Both the position numbers and the translations under genes were made by a program. Below are positions 27,546 through 36,994 of a stretch of 64,000 bases of DNA, piece after piece; within the stretch, counting starts at the first letter, position 1; each line of letters opens with the position of its first letter. The stretch comes from Psychrobacter sp. P11F6 (GTDB taxonomy: Bacteria; Pseudomonadota; Gammaproteobacteria; Pseudomonadales; Moraxellaceae), in contig NZ_CM003594.1 of assembly GCF_001435295.1 (NCBI RefSeq), forward strand, positions 1,736,001 through 1,800,000. The letters are read 5' to 3'. A model generated the notes under the pieces. That model was not told where the DNA came from. It saw nothing but the letters and a program-made list of their open reading frames with translations, and did no database searches.

Positions 27546-28220
27546 TTTATGATATAAAAGAGGATTATTGATCAATAACTGATAGGATATCAGTACAGTT
27601 GTATACCACATATTGAGTGTTCAAGGATGAATGCAAATCAAAAGCCAAACCGTTATCAAAATACCTCTCATCAAACCTTGCTAGCAGATAAGATAAAAGA
27701 CGTCACTGCACATGATTTATCAATGAATAAAAATCTTCTAAGCCCCTCAGGGTTAGAGATGCCAGCAACGGATCGCATGCAAACCTTAGGTGCCTTTGAC
27801 TGGAAACATACCATCAATGAGACTTACTTTGATCTTGATGTCAGTTTCAGGCAACCGAATAAGTTTTCTGGTTTTTTGCAACATGCTAAGCTTCTAGAGA
27901 TAGGTGTTTCGCACTATCATGCTAATACTGTGCACTATAATCGCGGCAGACAGAGTTCCGGCTATATTGATGACAGTATTTTAATTACTTTTCCTATGAC
28001 AGGCGACGTTCGTTTTGCCCAAAAAGGACGACAGCTGACCTCTAAACCCGGTCAATTCTTTATTGAACTGTCCAGCTTACCTTATGAGTTTTATCATCTG
28101 CATGAAGCATCATTGTATGTGATTAAGGTACCATTGGCATTACTCACTGCACAAATGGGCACTATAGAGCGACAGTTCGCACGCAGCTTAACTATTGATG
28201 AAGGTGCTGGCAGGTTACTA

Positions 28221-29064
28221 GGGCGTGTCCTCAATTCATCTTGCAATGAATAATGGTACACGCTAGGTAAAGCATAGACTTAAAGTTGCGAGCCAACTTC
28301 TCATAGCGAGTAGTGATGCTACGAAAATGCTTGAGCCTTGCAAACATATTTTCTACAAGATGACGCAGTTTGTATAAATAGCTATCAAACTCTGGATTAG
28401 GCTGTTTGGCATTTTTCCTTTTAGGGATGACAGACACCATATCGTGGGTACGGGCTTTGTCTCTGATGGCTTCTGAGTCATAGCCTTTATCAGCGATAAA
28501 GTAATCAGCTTGTCCAATCATGTCAATCAATTCACCTGCAACTTGACTGTCGTGGACTTCACCCCCAGTGATTTTAAAATCGAGCGGATATCCATCGGCA
28601 TCACAGCATAGGTGTATCTTTGTAGTTGCTCCGCCACGGCTTTGTCCAATTGCTCGGTCTTCACCAAGCCGAGCTCCACTTGCATGTTGGTGACAGCGTA
28701 TATAACTTCCGTCGATGAATACCCATTCCGTATCAACTTCTTTTCGTAGGCTAAAAAAAATTTCTCCCACAAACCAGTCTTTGACCAGCGATTAAAACGG
28801 TTATAAGCTGTCTTCCACGGGCATAATTCTTCAGGTATATCACGCCAAGGAGCACCTGTACGTAGTTTCCAAAGAATGGCTTCCATCACGTCACGATTCT
28901 TATCTTTTTGGTAGCAACCATGTTGTGCCATTGTCACTTGTAGCTGTTTCCAGAGATTATCGGTCAATGCTTGTCTGGCCATCTTTAATGAATACCTATC
29001 GATCGCTAAAATATAGACCTTATTTTAGCGCCTATATTTACTTTTTCCAATTAGGGACACGCCC
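28221..29064 (-). mobile_element. IS5-family insertion sequence (IS427/IS1031-like group), 844 bp
   Basis: The ends are inverted repeats beginning GGGCGTGTCC (left GGGCGTGTCCTCAATT, right complement GGGCGTGTCCCTAATT). The element is flanked by a 2-bp TA target duplication (28219-28220 and 29065-29066). It carries one transposase in two overlapping frames on minus. The inverted repeats also match the ends of the MITE at 32280. Confidence 0.92.
28231..28982 (-). CDS. IS5-family transposase, two overlapping frames joined by -1 frameshifting
   Basis: The upstream frame (from ATG 28982) encodes the N-terminal DUF4096-like DNA-binding region (LWKLRTGAPWRDIPEE). The downstream frame encodes the DDE catalytic domain: Asp in VFIDGSYIRC, Asp in IADKGYD and Glu in HLVENMFARLKHFR. 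The two frames overlap around a run of eight T's (on the coding strand GAAATTTTTTTTAGCC), where a -1 slip joins them into a product of about 250 residues. This is the usual expression mode in this IS group. The catalytic triad looks intact, so the element may be active. Confidence 0.88.
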
Positions 29065-29630
29065 TAGGATTTCAAATTGGTCAAATACTGGCGCTTATTC
29101 ATAACAATCAGCTGGGTGATTTAGAGATAAAAATATTAGAGCAGCAGCTGCTTAACCTTATTGTATTGACATTGATCGCCCCGAAAGAGGTGATGATGAG
29201 TACCAGCTCGTCCATACAATCGGTGCACTTAAAGCGGATAGAACACTATGTAAGTCTAAACTTAGCAAGCTCTGACCTTAATCCTAAGACCGTCGCTGCT
29301 GCTTGTCATATCTCTGCCAGATACTTACACAAGCTGTTTTCCGATCTACCTTATACTTTTTCAGACTGGGTCAAGGAATTGCGCTTAAAGCAGGCCAATC
29401 ACATTTTAAAAACCAAAAGCCACCTGACTATAGATGAAGTGGCGCATAGAGTCGGTTATGGCGACCAAGGTTATTTTTCACGCATTTATAAGCAACATTT
29501 CGGTTATTCGCCGCGAGATACACCAAGCACAGGCACAGGATAGTTATTATTATGTACTCTGTTATGCAGTCGCTGTATGATTTATACATTGAGCATTAGC
29601 GCGTATATTTATATTTAAGGAAAAACCAAG

Positions 29631-30517
29631 ATGACTGTTGCTACGAATGATAAAACAGCAAAAGTAGAGATATATGAAAGCGCTGATGGAAAAGCGCAGG
29701 TAGACGTACGTTTTGGACAGGATACGGTCTGGCTGTCACAATCACAAATGACAGAGTTGTTTGGTCGTGACCAATCAGTGATTTCGCGTCATATTGCCAA
29801 TGCCATAAACGATGAAGAGATCGCTGAGAAAAGCAATATGCAAAAAATGCATATTGCAAATTCTGACCGCCCTGTGACTTTTTATGACTTAGATGTAGTT
29901 ATCTCAGTAGGGTATCGCATCAAATCTCCCCAAGGTGTGCAGTTTAGACGCTGGGCAACCCAGCGCTTACGTGAATACTTAGTTCAAGGCTATACGCTCA
30001 ATCAAGAGCGTTTTGATAAAAACTCAAGCGAACTACAACAAGCATTAAATTTAATTAGGAAAACCGCGCAAAGTCCCGAGCTGAAAACCGATGAAGGACG
30101 CGGCTTGGTTGAGATTATCAGCCGTTATACACAGACATTTTTATGGTTACAGCGCTATGATGAAGGCTTGCTTGATAATCCTTCAGGGGAGGATGGCGGT
30201 ATCTTACCCAGTCCGACTGAGGCGATGGCAGCGCTGACGGATTTAAAAGCGCAGCTGATAAATAGAGGTGAAGCGACTGAACTATTTGCCAAGCCTCGCG
30301 GTGATGGGTTGGACAGCGTACTGGGTAATTTACAGCAAACCATTTTTTGTTTGTAGATTTTCTGCATCGTAACCATCGACTACTGAATGATAGAGGTGAC
30401 ATGGTCATCAATAATACAGGGCTTGCGGCATTAACCTTACTGGTCGCTGAATCTGATCCCAACCAAAAAGAAACCTTGATTAAGCTGATTATGAATATGT
30501 TGTCGTTAGAGAGTTGA
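29631..30517 (+). pseudogene. RhuM-family/Fic-domain gene with internal deletion and frameshift
   Basis: The first 241 residues are a RhuM-type protein: WLSQSQMTELFGRDQSVISRHI, then FYDLDVVISVGYRIKSPQGVQFRRWATQRLREYLVQGY, and a linker ending GNLQQTIF. Intact relatives continue into a Fic (AMPylase) domain containing HPFxxGNKR. Here the frame ends at 30356, and the distal Fic segment (VDFLHRNHRLL...LTLLVAESDPNQKETLI) continues in another frame from about 30351 to the TGA at 30517. The stretch of roughly 40 residues with the Fic catalytic motif is missing. A deletion between T-rich repeats is a likely cause. The RhuM part may still be made. Confidence 0.8.
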
Positions 30518-30614
30518 TAAACAGGCTTATTGTCAGCATTATTTAACCTCTTAAAAACACATAACGCCAATAATAAAAAGCACATTCTAACGACAAAATT
30601 AAAGGAACTTCAAT

Positions 30615-31358
30615 ATGTTTAGCATGATAAAAGACTGGCGCGAGCAGCGCATATTGGACAACAGCGAGTTTACCCATGCTGACTGGATGCAAGCGGCAAA
30701 GCGTATTGTCATACTTGATCGGTTAAATGAGGACGAGCTAACACGCTTGTTTGAGCTGGCGACGTTATTTTTGGCGGATAAGTCAATCACGGGCGCACAA
30801 GGTTTTGAGATTAGCGATACGGTGCGGCAATCCATCGCCTTGCAAGCTTGCTTGCCTATCTTAAACCTTAGCCTTGAGTGGTATGCTGGCTGGTCAGCCA
30901 TTATCATTTATCCTGGTTCCTACAAGAGCGAAACCACCACTGTCGATGAGCTGGGCATTGTCCATGAGGGCAGTCAGCACCGTAGCGGCGAAGCATGGCT
31001 GCGCGGCCCCGTTATTCTGTCGTGGAAGGATGCCAAACACTCAGGGGAGCGCGATGGTCATAACGTGGTCATTCATGAGTTTGTGCATAAGCTTGATATG
31101 TTAAATGATCGTGCCAACGGCTTTCCACCGCTACAAGCGGATATGAATCCTGCGCGCTGGACTGAAATTATGACACGAGATTTTGAGGATTTTCAAAGCC
31201 ATCATAAATCAGGTCTTGATCGTTATGGCGCGACCAATCCAGCGGAGTTTTTTGCAGTGCTCAGTGAGGTATTTTTTGAGACGCCGCAAAATCTGGTCGA
31301 TGCTTACCCTGATATTTACGACATAATGATGAAGTTTTTTCGCCAAACACCACTTTAA
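30615..31358 (+). CDS. mtfA: MtfA-family zinc-dependent peptidase
   Basis: The 247-residue cytoplasmic protein has the gluzincin HExxH motif in VIHEFVHKLDMLN, followed by the downstream Glu-rich NPAEFFAVLSEVFFE segment that supplies the third zinc ligand. E. coli MtfA binds the Mlc repressor and has aminopeptidase activity; a glucose-uptake role in this organism is uncertain. Other family-like features are SLEWYAGWSAIIIYPGSY and GEAWLRGPVILSW. AAAGGA precedes the ATG, and the gene ends at a strong terminator. Confidence 0.9.
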   Translation: MFSMIKDWREQRILDNSEFTHADWMQAAKRIVILDRLNEDELTRLFELATLFLADKSITGAQGFEISDTVRQSIALQACLPILNLSLEWYAGWSAIIIYPGSYKSETTTVDELGIVHEGSQHRSGEAWLRGPVILSWKDAKHSGERDGHNVVIHEFVHKLDMLNDRANGFPPLQADMNPARWTEIMTRDFEDFQSHHKSGLDRYGATNPAEFFAVLSEVFFETPQNLVDAYPDIYDIMMKFFRQTPL

Positions 31359-31421
31359 TCAAAATCATTAATAGTCGCTATTAATGTTCGACAATGAATA
31401 TATAGACATGAAAAAGCAATG

Positions 31422-31463
31422 AAAAAGGGCAGTGCATGGGTTTCATGACACTGCCCTTTTTTT
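31422..31463. terminator. bidirectional terminator
   Basis: 13-bp arms (31422-31434 and 31449-31461, AAAAAGGGCAGTG and complement) with a T-run, between mtfA and the convergent lipoprotein gene. Confidence 0.85.
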
Positions 31464-31508
31464 GGATTATTTTTCCTTTAAGTCTATGTTTTTATAGATA
31501 AAAACTAT

Positions 31509-32174
31509 TTAAGTTGTCCATTGCTCATTCACAATAGCGACCAAATAGCGTTTACCTTCATACTCTTCAAACACTAAACGCATGATGCGCCAATCCATAC
31601 CAGCGTATTCCTCCGAGCCTTCATGATAAAACTCGACAACCTCTGAATTGGGATAAATTTTCTTCAGGTTATTAATCATATTCCCACTGTGTTGGAACTC
31701 ATTAATACTGATACTGGCATTGTTAAATTTGCTAGCATCAATCCACGTGTCTAAATATGTAGGTAGTGGCGTGACGAGTAGATCGCCCGTACCGTCTTTT
31801 TCACCCCAAGTAAAACGAATTTTAGACTGTTGTAAATATTGGGCGAATTGTGCACGGCTAAAGACTTTATCTGTCTCAGGACGCACATAGGCATACATCG
31901 AAAAACGGACGCCACGGGTTGGATGAATATCATTGGTGATGCGAGAAAAATCTTTATTCGCAAGCGCGCGCTGAATACGTAAGGCTTGCTGCTTAAGGGT
32001 TTGCTGACTGATATCGGAGACAACAGGCGTTGATGAATGACCGTTAGATTGATTTGGAGTGGCTATATTGGATTCAGCAGAAGATTGACAGCCAGTTGCT
32101 GCTAGCGCCAAAGCCAATGCGCCGCCAACGGTTAATTTAGATGAACGGTCTTTGAAAGTAGATAATAGGGTCAT
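31509..32174 (-). CDS. putative lipoprotein of unknown function
   Basis: The 221-residue product has a lipoprotein signal: a basic start, the hydrophobic GGALALALAATGC and the lipobox ATGC (Cys29). The mature part begins Ser/Asn-rich and then has a folded region with DIHPTRGVRFSMYAYV and the C-terminal GMDWRIMRLVFEEYEGKRYLVAIVNEQWT. This resembles small envelope domains that read as SH3-like or NTF2-like, but I cannot assign a family. It is monocistronic. A MITE lies about 105 bp upstream of its start. Confidence 0.7.
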   Translation of the reverse strand: MTLLSTFKDRSSKLTVGGALALALAATGCQSSAESNIATPNQSNGHSSTPVVSDISQQTLKQQALRIQRALANKDFSRITNDIHPTRGVRFSMYAYVRPETDKVFSRAQFAQYLQQSKIRFTWGEKDGTGDLLVTPLPTYLDTWIDASKFNNASISINEFQHSGNMINNLKKIYPNSEVVEFYHEGSEEYAGMDWRIMRLVFEEYEGKRYLVAIVNEQWTT

Positions 32175-32279
32175 AAAGCATCCTTATCGCAGTGGTTAGC
32201 GAAATATACGTTACTGTGAATATAATTGGGCAAATTTCACAAGATTACTGAGCAAAAAGTTATTATTTAAAAGTTACTA

Positions 32280-32449
32280 GGGTGTGTCCTTATTCTAAAA
32301 ATGGTGATAAAAATGAGATAAATTGCTGTCAAACAAGGAAAGTAGCGCAAATAATATCAAGATATTCATAAGCTATTTAACGATGTTTGGCAAAATTCAG
32401 CCATTTTTAGTCCATTTAGTTAATAATCGATTGAATTGAGGACGCGCCC
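32280..32449. mobile_element. 170-bp MITE related to the IS5-family element
   Basis: The ends are GGGTGTGTCC and, on the right, GGACGCGCCC, flanked by TA duplications (32278-32279 and 32450-32451). Read inward, the right end (GGGCGCGTCCTCAATTCA) matches the left end of the IS at 28221 for 17 of 18 bases. No coding capacity. A diverged copy lies at 60851-60993. Confidence 0.82.
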
Positions 32450-32569
32450 TAAGTAATAGATTGTTTTTAGTAGATAAACCGGAATGATACGATAATACAG
32501 CAGAGTCATAATATGGTTATGATGTAATGGTTTATAACACTTATATCATTGAAGCTCGTAGAGAACGCT

Positions 32570-33055
32570 ATGCCAACACATTATTCACTGATGCTGCTAG
32601 TTATGGGACTAATAGCAACCAATTCTGCTATAGCTGATATAGTAGAGTCAACTCAGACTTATGCAGCCATAAAAATAGCGACCATTAGCAACATGTATCA
32701 GCAAGATATCAACAATCAAGGCATGGATAATCCGGGCGTATTGCAACAGTATGCCGACCCAGATCTACAAGCCGCGATGCAGATTGAACAGGATTATTTT
32801 GATAGAGAGCAAATATCTTGTCATGTTGATTATGATGTATTGTGGGATTCGCAAGATCCTGATTATGCACAAGACAAACAGTTTTCGATGACTGACCAAG
32901 GATTGGTGCAAGTAGGTTTGGCACATGGCAGCAATGTTTATTATGAGTTGTCATGTAATGGTACCGATGACAATGCCAATTGCCGAGTGGCAGATGTGGT
33001 TTTAGGTGAAGATGGCAAGTCTTTGCGCAAGCATTTACTAGAAACCTGTCGCTAG
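32570..33055 (+). CDS. small exported protein of unknown function
   Basis: The product has 161 residues from ATG 32570. It has a signal peptide (hydrophobic LMLLVMGLIATNSAIA, likely cleaved after AIA) and a mature acidic, Gln/Asp-rich region. Four cysteines (in QISCHVDY, ELSCNG, ANCRVA and the C-terminal ETCR) could form two disulfides, which fits a periplasmic location. No family is recognised. A TTG start 21 bases upstream would add a few residues; ATG with GAGA upstream is preferred. Confidence 0.65.
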   Translation: MPTHYSLMLLVMGLIATNSAIADIVESTQTYAAIKIATISNMYQQDINNQGMDNPGVLQQYADPDLQAAMQIEQDYFDREQISCHVDYDVLWDSQDPDYAQDKQFSMTDQGLVQVGLAHGSNVYYELSCNGTDDNANCRVADVVLGEDGKSLRKHLLETCR

Positions 33056-34240
33056 CCAAAAACCCTGAATAAGAGTCACATAAACAATCATGAGAGCTTA
33101 TAAATAGCACTGTATAAGACTATGAGCCTAACTTCTAAACCCATTGGCTTGTTTTCGCATAATGTATATTATGTTAAATAAGCAATACCTGATAGCAAAT
33201 TCATGGAATTATAATCAAACGGTAAATTATTAATCTGATTGATAATTGCTTGACCAGAATATGTACCACCTATCAAATAAATACTGTAATCACTCCTAAC
33301 GTAACTACTAGCTGATATGCCTTGAAGGTTTAATCTACCATTCATTCAAAGTTAATCTGTTCGATGAACTTGTTCTGACTATGGTTAATATGCTTATTAC
33401 CTTCACCATGCATAGCTAGCCCTTTGCATAGTCTCTCATTCCTAATCATCATCCAACAGCAAAATTCACTATCATTCAATTGTTAGCATCTTAATCATCT
33501 GGCTCTTTGGTACGAATGCTTTTGCAATACGTTAGGCATATAAAGATATCACTACCTATAGATTATTAGCTTAGCTCAAAAATCATAACTCTTTTTGATA
33601 TCTGTTACTTCATATCAGTTCTAATAGCGCAGGTATGATATTACAATACTCTTACTTGACCTGTCTGCAAGTCTGGTTTAGATATACCTTATAGTGGCGA
33701 GTATCATTGCCAACTAAGCTGTAATACTTTTTGTTTTAAGTTATCAAAAACCCCCTCACTATTCGTAATATAATTCCATCTAAAGCACTGAGTTAACAAC
33801 CGTCAAATTTGCACAGAACAGTACTACGCCCCTAATTTTTATATTCTGTGCACGTACAGGAGCATGGTTTTTGTCGAAAATATGCTCAATCAAATGCTAG
33901 GAAAAGCATTCATCTTATATTAACTCCAATTATTTGACCAAAATAACCAGTAATAATAACCTACAGCTCAATAAACGCATAGCCTACTCCTCCTTCAGTC
34001 GTTATACTACAATCATCCCCAACCTTCACTTGGGAATGAATATACTTTATAACCTTATATTTAAAGGGTTTTGTAAACTCACTAATGAATAACAGTGTCC
34101 ATGTTAGTGTCCAATAGCTATCTACGTTTCCCAGAAGACGCTTTTCAGGACTCATAAAACGTGCGCAAAGATTGCTCTAAATCTAAGTATAGAGATAATA
34201 GATTAACACTCACAATTTACCTAGCTTATAAAGCTGACGG
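33056..34240. other. 1.2-kb AT-rich region without convincing genes
   Basis: No frame with codon-like composition and a ribosome site is seen on either strand. A 64-codon frame on minus (33961-34155) lacks a ribosome site and similarity I recognise. The stretch contains the left copy of the direct repeat at 33387 and ends at the integrase gene, so it may be degraded accessory DNA. Confidence 0.5.
33387..33478 (+). repeat. left copy of ~93-bp imperfect direct repeat flanking the integrase
   Basis: Aligned with 35553-35646, it shares AATATGC at the start, then AGCCCTTTGCATAG, TCTCATTCC and further matches through to CATTC. Similarity is roughly three quarters of positions by eye. It could be an att-like site or remnant duplication. 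Confidence 0.55.
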
Positions 34241-35518
34241 ATGTACATCATGGCTGTCGATAATTTAAATGATATCAATAAACTTGAATGCCGAGATAAA
34301 GATTACTCGGTCAGTGTCTCAGGTATCGCGGGTTTAAGTATTCGTATTTATCCAAATGGTAAAAAGGAGTACTACTTACGGTACGCTCATCCGCATATCG
34401 ATGGTAAGCGCCCTAGAATGATGTTAGGTAAGGTCGAAGATATCAGTCTATATGAAGCTAAGTATAAAGCAGAAACTATACTTAGTATGGTCGCACAAGG
34501 CTCTGACCCTAAAACTATCCATAAAAAAGAACAAGTCAATAAGTATGCTCATCTAAAGAACGCCACATTTTCTGAAATTACACAAGCGTGGCGAAACCAC
34601 AAAACATCAAGTCGTCACCATAGTAAATCTAGAAAGCGCGCATTTAGTGAATCAACTCTTAAATTTTGGGATTTGTGTCTAGGATATATGTGTCGTGAGA
34701 TTGGCGACTTAAGAATGAACGATATCACAAGCGAGATGATATTGAGTGTATGTGAGGCGATTCAAAATAATGAAAATCAAGCAACCTTCGTTGGTGCCAG
34801 CACTCGGCTTTATACTGAAAAGGTCTTCTCATTTGCTGTCGCAAGAGGATTATGCGATAGAAACGTAGCTATTGATACGCGTGGCGAGCTCGCACCTGCT
34901 AGCTCAGGTAACCACTTACCAGCCATCACCAAGCCTGATCAGTTTGCCACTCTCCTAAACGATATGTCCCATTTCAAAGGTGCAAGTAAAACCACATTAG
35001 AAGCGATGAATTTACTACCGTATGTCTTTGTGCGTAGTATCGATTTGCGGTCTATGCGCTGGCAAGATATAGATTGGGATAATAAGCTATGGGAGTTTTC
35101 TCCTACTAAAGGCGAAGGTCGTGATGACATGGTATCGCACTTAGTTGTGCCACTAGCCACTCAAGTAATTGAGCGCTTAAGAAAAATACAAGCAATCACA
35201 GGTCACAAAGAACACGTATTTGCATCGATACGCGCCTCGAGCAATCCTTATATTAGTAAAGCAACGCTAGTGCAAATATTTCATAGGCTTGGATATAAGG
35301 ATGTTCAATGCGCTCATGGATTTCGAGCATCAGCGAAAACTCTACTAATGGAACAACCTGAGCTGCGTTATTCAGATATCGTGACTGAGCTGCAATTAGG
35401 ACATCGAATAAAGGATACGCATGGCGGCGCTTATAACCGATTAGATGAAATAGATACTAGGGTACACATGATGCAAGATTGGGCAGACTATATAGATAAG
35501 CTCCGGGGTTCAACGTAA
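34241..35518 (+). CDS. phage/island-type tyrosine recombinase (P4-like integrase)
   Basis: The 425-residue site-specific recombinase has an N-terminal arm-binding DUF4102-like domain (SGIAGLSIRIYPNGKKEYYLRY...RMMLGKVEDISLYEAKYKAE), a SAM-like core-binding domain and a C-terminal catalytic domain. Catalytic residues visible are Arg in FVRSIDLRSMRW, H-x-x-R in AHGFRAS, the LGH motif and the nucleophile Tyr in GAYNRLDE. The gene looks intact, but no excisionase or cargo gene of a typical island is adjacent. The ribosome site is weak; an ATG at 34250 is an alternative start. Confidence 0.9.
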   Translation: MYIMAVDNLNDINKLECRDKDYSVSVSGIAGLSIRIYPNGKKEYYLRYAHPHIDGKRPRMMLGKVEDISLYEAKYKAETILSMVAQGSDPKTIHKKEQVNKYAHLKNATFSEITQAWRNHKTSSRHHSKSRKRAFSESTLKFWDLCLGYMCREIGDLRMNDITSEMILSVCEAIQNNENQATFVGASTRLYTEKVFSFAVARGLCDRNVAIDTRGELAPASSGNHLPAITKPDQFATLLNDMSHFKGASKTTLEAMNLLPYVFVRSIDLRSMRWQDIDWDNKLWEFSPTKGEGRDDMVSHLVVPLATQVIERLRKIQAITGHKEHVFASIRASSNPYISKATLVQIFHRLGYKDVQCAHGFRASAKTLLMEQPELRYSDIVTELQLGHRIKDTHGGAYNRLDEIDTRVHMMQDWADYIDKLRGST

Positions 35519-35552
35519 TACTTACTTTACATTGATCGTATCACTCAATAAT

Positions 35553-35646
35553 AATATGCCTATTAGCATTCACAGTGCACAATAAGCCCTTTGCATAGCA
35601 TCTCATTCCCATTCATCACATAACAACCAAAACACACTAACATTCG
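35553..35646 (+). repeat. right copy of ~93-bp imperfect direct repeat flanking the integrase
   Basis: It starts AATATGCCTATTA and contains AAGCCCTTTGCATAGC and TCTCATTCCC, matching 33387-33478 in the same orientation. It lies 34 bp after the integrase stop, so the pair brackets the integrase in a 2.2-kb unit. Confidence 0.55.
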
Positions 35647-35724
35647 CAAGCTGACGGCTTCTAAGCTCCGGTATCTTATTTGCAATAGCTCACTTCGTGT
35701 ACTGACAAACTCTATAGCCTCGGT

Positions 35725-36867
35725 TTAATTATCCAGTTTTACCAAACAGTCAGAATTAATATCAGCAATCGTTTTGGCACCAGTCAAGGTCATTGCGACG
35801 CGTATTTCTTTATCTAGCAGTTCTAACAAATTGCTTACCCCTGCACCGCCATCCGCTGCTAAAGCATAAATAAAAGCGCGCCCTAGCATGCAAATGTCAG
35901 CGCCCAAAGCCAACATACGCACAATATCTAAGCCATTACGTATGCCAGAGTCGGCTAAAATTTTAATCTCTCCTTTAACCGCATCGGCAATAGGAGGCAG
36001 CGCCCGTGCACTGGATAAAACACCGTCCAGCTGTCGCCCACCATGATTGGATACGACTATGCCGTCTGCCCCAAAACGCACCGCATCTTTGGCATCTTCT
36101 GGGTCCAAAATACCTTTGATAACCATAGGCCCATCCCAGTACTCGCGAATCCAATCTAAATCTTTCCAAGAAATAGAGGGGTCAAAGTTATTACCTAGCC
36201 AGCCTATATAGTCTTCCAATCCTGTTGGCTTACCTAAATAAGCAGAGATATTGCCCAGATCGTGCGGACGGCCATTTAGCCCTACATCCCATGCCCATTG
36301 CGGATGCGTCATAGACTGGAAGTAACGGCGCATAGCAGCATTTTTACCGCTCATACCAGAGTGCATATCTCGGTAGCGTGCCCCTGGTACTGGCATATCT
36401 ACCGTAAAAACCAAGGTCGAACAACCCGCCGCTTTGGCACGCTCCAAGGCATTTTTCATAAATCCTCGGTCCTTTAATACATAAAGCTGAAACCACATTG
36501 GACGGTTAATTTTAGGCGCCACTTCTTCAATCGGACAAACCGAAACTGTCGACATGGTAAACGGAATGCCTTTTTGATCGGCTGCCATAGCGGCCTGCAC
36601 TTCTCCGCGGCGGGCATACATGCCTGTCAGACCCACGGGTGACAACGCTACAGGCATAGATAGAGTTTCATTGAATAACTGCGTTTCGAGACTAAGCTGT
36701 GACATATCATTCAGTACACGTTGTCTAAGGGCAATTTTCGATAAATCTTCAACATTATGTTTTAAGGTATATTCCTCATAAGCACCGCCATCTATATAAT
36801 GAAATAGAAATGGTGGCAGTCGGCGCTTGGCAGCAGCCCTGTAGTCGTTTGGAGATGAAATAATCAT
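35725..36867 (-). CDS. lldD: FMN-dependent L-lactate dehydrogenase
   Basis: This 380-residue membrane-associated flavoenzyme oxidises L-lactate to pyruvate and feeds electrons to quinone. It belongs to the FMN alpha-hydroxy-acid dehydrogenase family: substrate Tyr in [38 protein letters not shown], the catalytic Lys/His in [12 protein letters not shown] and [11 protein letters not shown], and FMN phosphate binding near [19 protein letters not shown]. It is the last gene of lldP-dld-lldD, 127 bp after dld. AGGG lies upstream of the ATG. Confidence 0.94.
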   Translation of the reverse strand: MIISSPNDYRAAAKRRLPPFLFHYIDGGAYEEYTLKHNVEDLSKIALRQRVLNDMSQLSLETQLFNETLSMPVALSPVGLTGMYARRGEVQAAMAADQKGIPFTMSTVSVCPIEEVAPKINRPMWFQLYVLKDRGFMKNALERAKAAGCSTLVFTVDMPVPGARYRDMHSGMSGKNAAMRRYFQSMTHPQWAWDVGLNGRPHDLGNISAYLGKPTGLEDYIGWLGNNFDPSISWKDLDWIREYWDGPMVIKGILDPEDAKDAVRFGADGIVVSNHGGRQLDGVLSSARALPPIADAVKGEIKILADSGIRNGLDIVRMLALGADICMLGRAFIYALAADGGAGVSNLLELLDKEIRVAMTLTGAKTIADINSDCLVKLDN

Positions 36868-36994
36868 ACGCTTGCCCTTATTCTGTTAGATATCTATGTA
36901 ATATTTTTGAATCTCTAATTATTTATTGATTAGTGCTAAACGATGGATGCAATTGGCTTATTTTTGAAGCGGCAAGCTCAACCCACACTCACTA

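Larger units (their letters stand above)
27627..29543 (+). pseudogene. AraC-family regulator interrupted by an IS5-family element
   Basis: Two coding pieces, 27627-28220 and 29067-29543, are separated by an 844-bp IS. Removing the IS and one copy of the TA duplication restores one uninterrupted 356-residue frame. The first piece is an AraC-binding-like ligand domain (FDLDVSFRQPNKF...HYHANTVHYNRG). The second holds the C-terminal AraC helix-turn-helix pair (NPKTVAAACHISARYLHKLF and VAHRVGYGDQGYFSRIYKQHFGYSP). It probably regulated hyuBA just upstream. As it stands, the ligand domain stops inside the IS, and the HTH half could be made only from an internal start. No other mutation is evident, so the insertion looks recent. 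Confidence 0.92.

Noticed and set aside
33961..34155. 64-codon minus-strand frame before the integrase
   Set aside because: No ribosome site and no similarity recognised. The region reads as AT-rich non-coding DNA.
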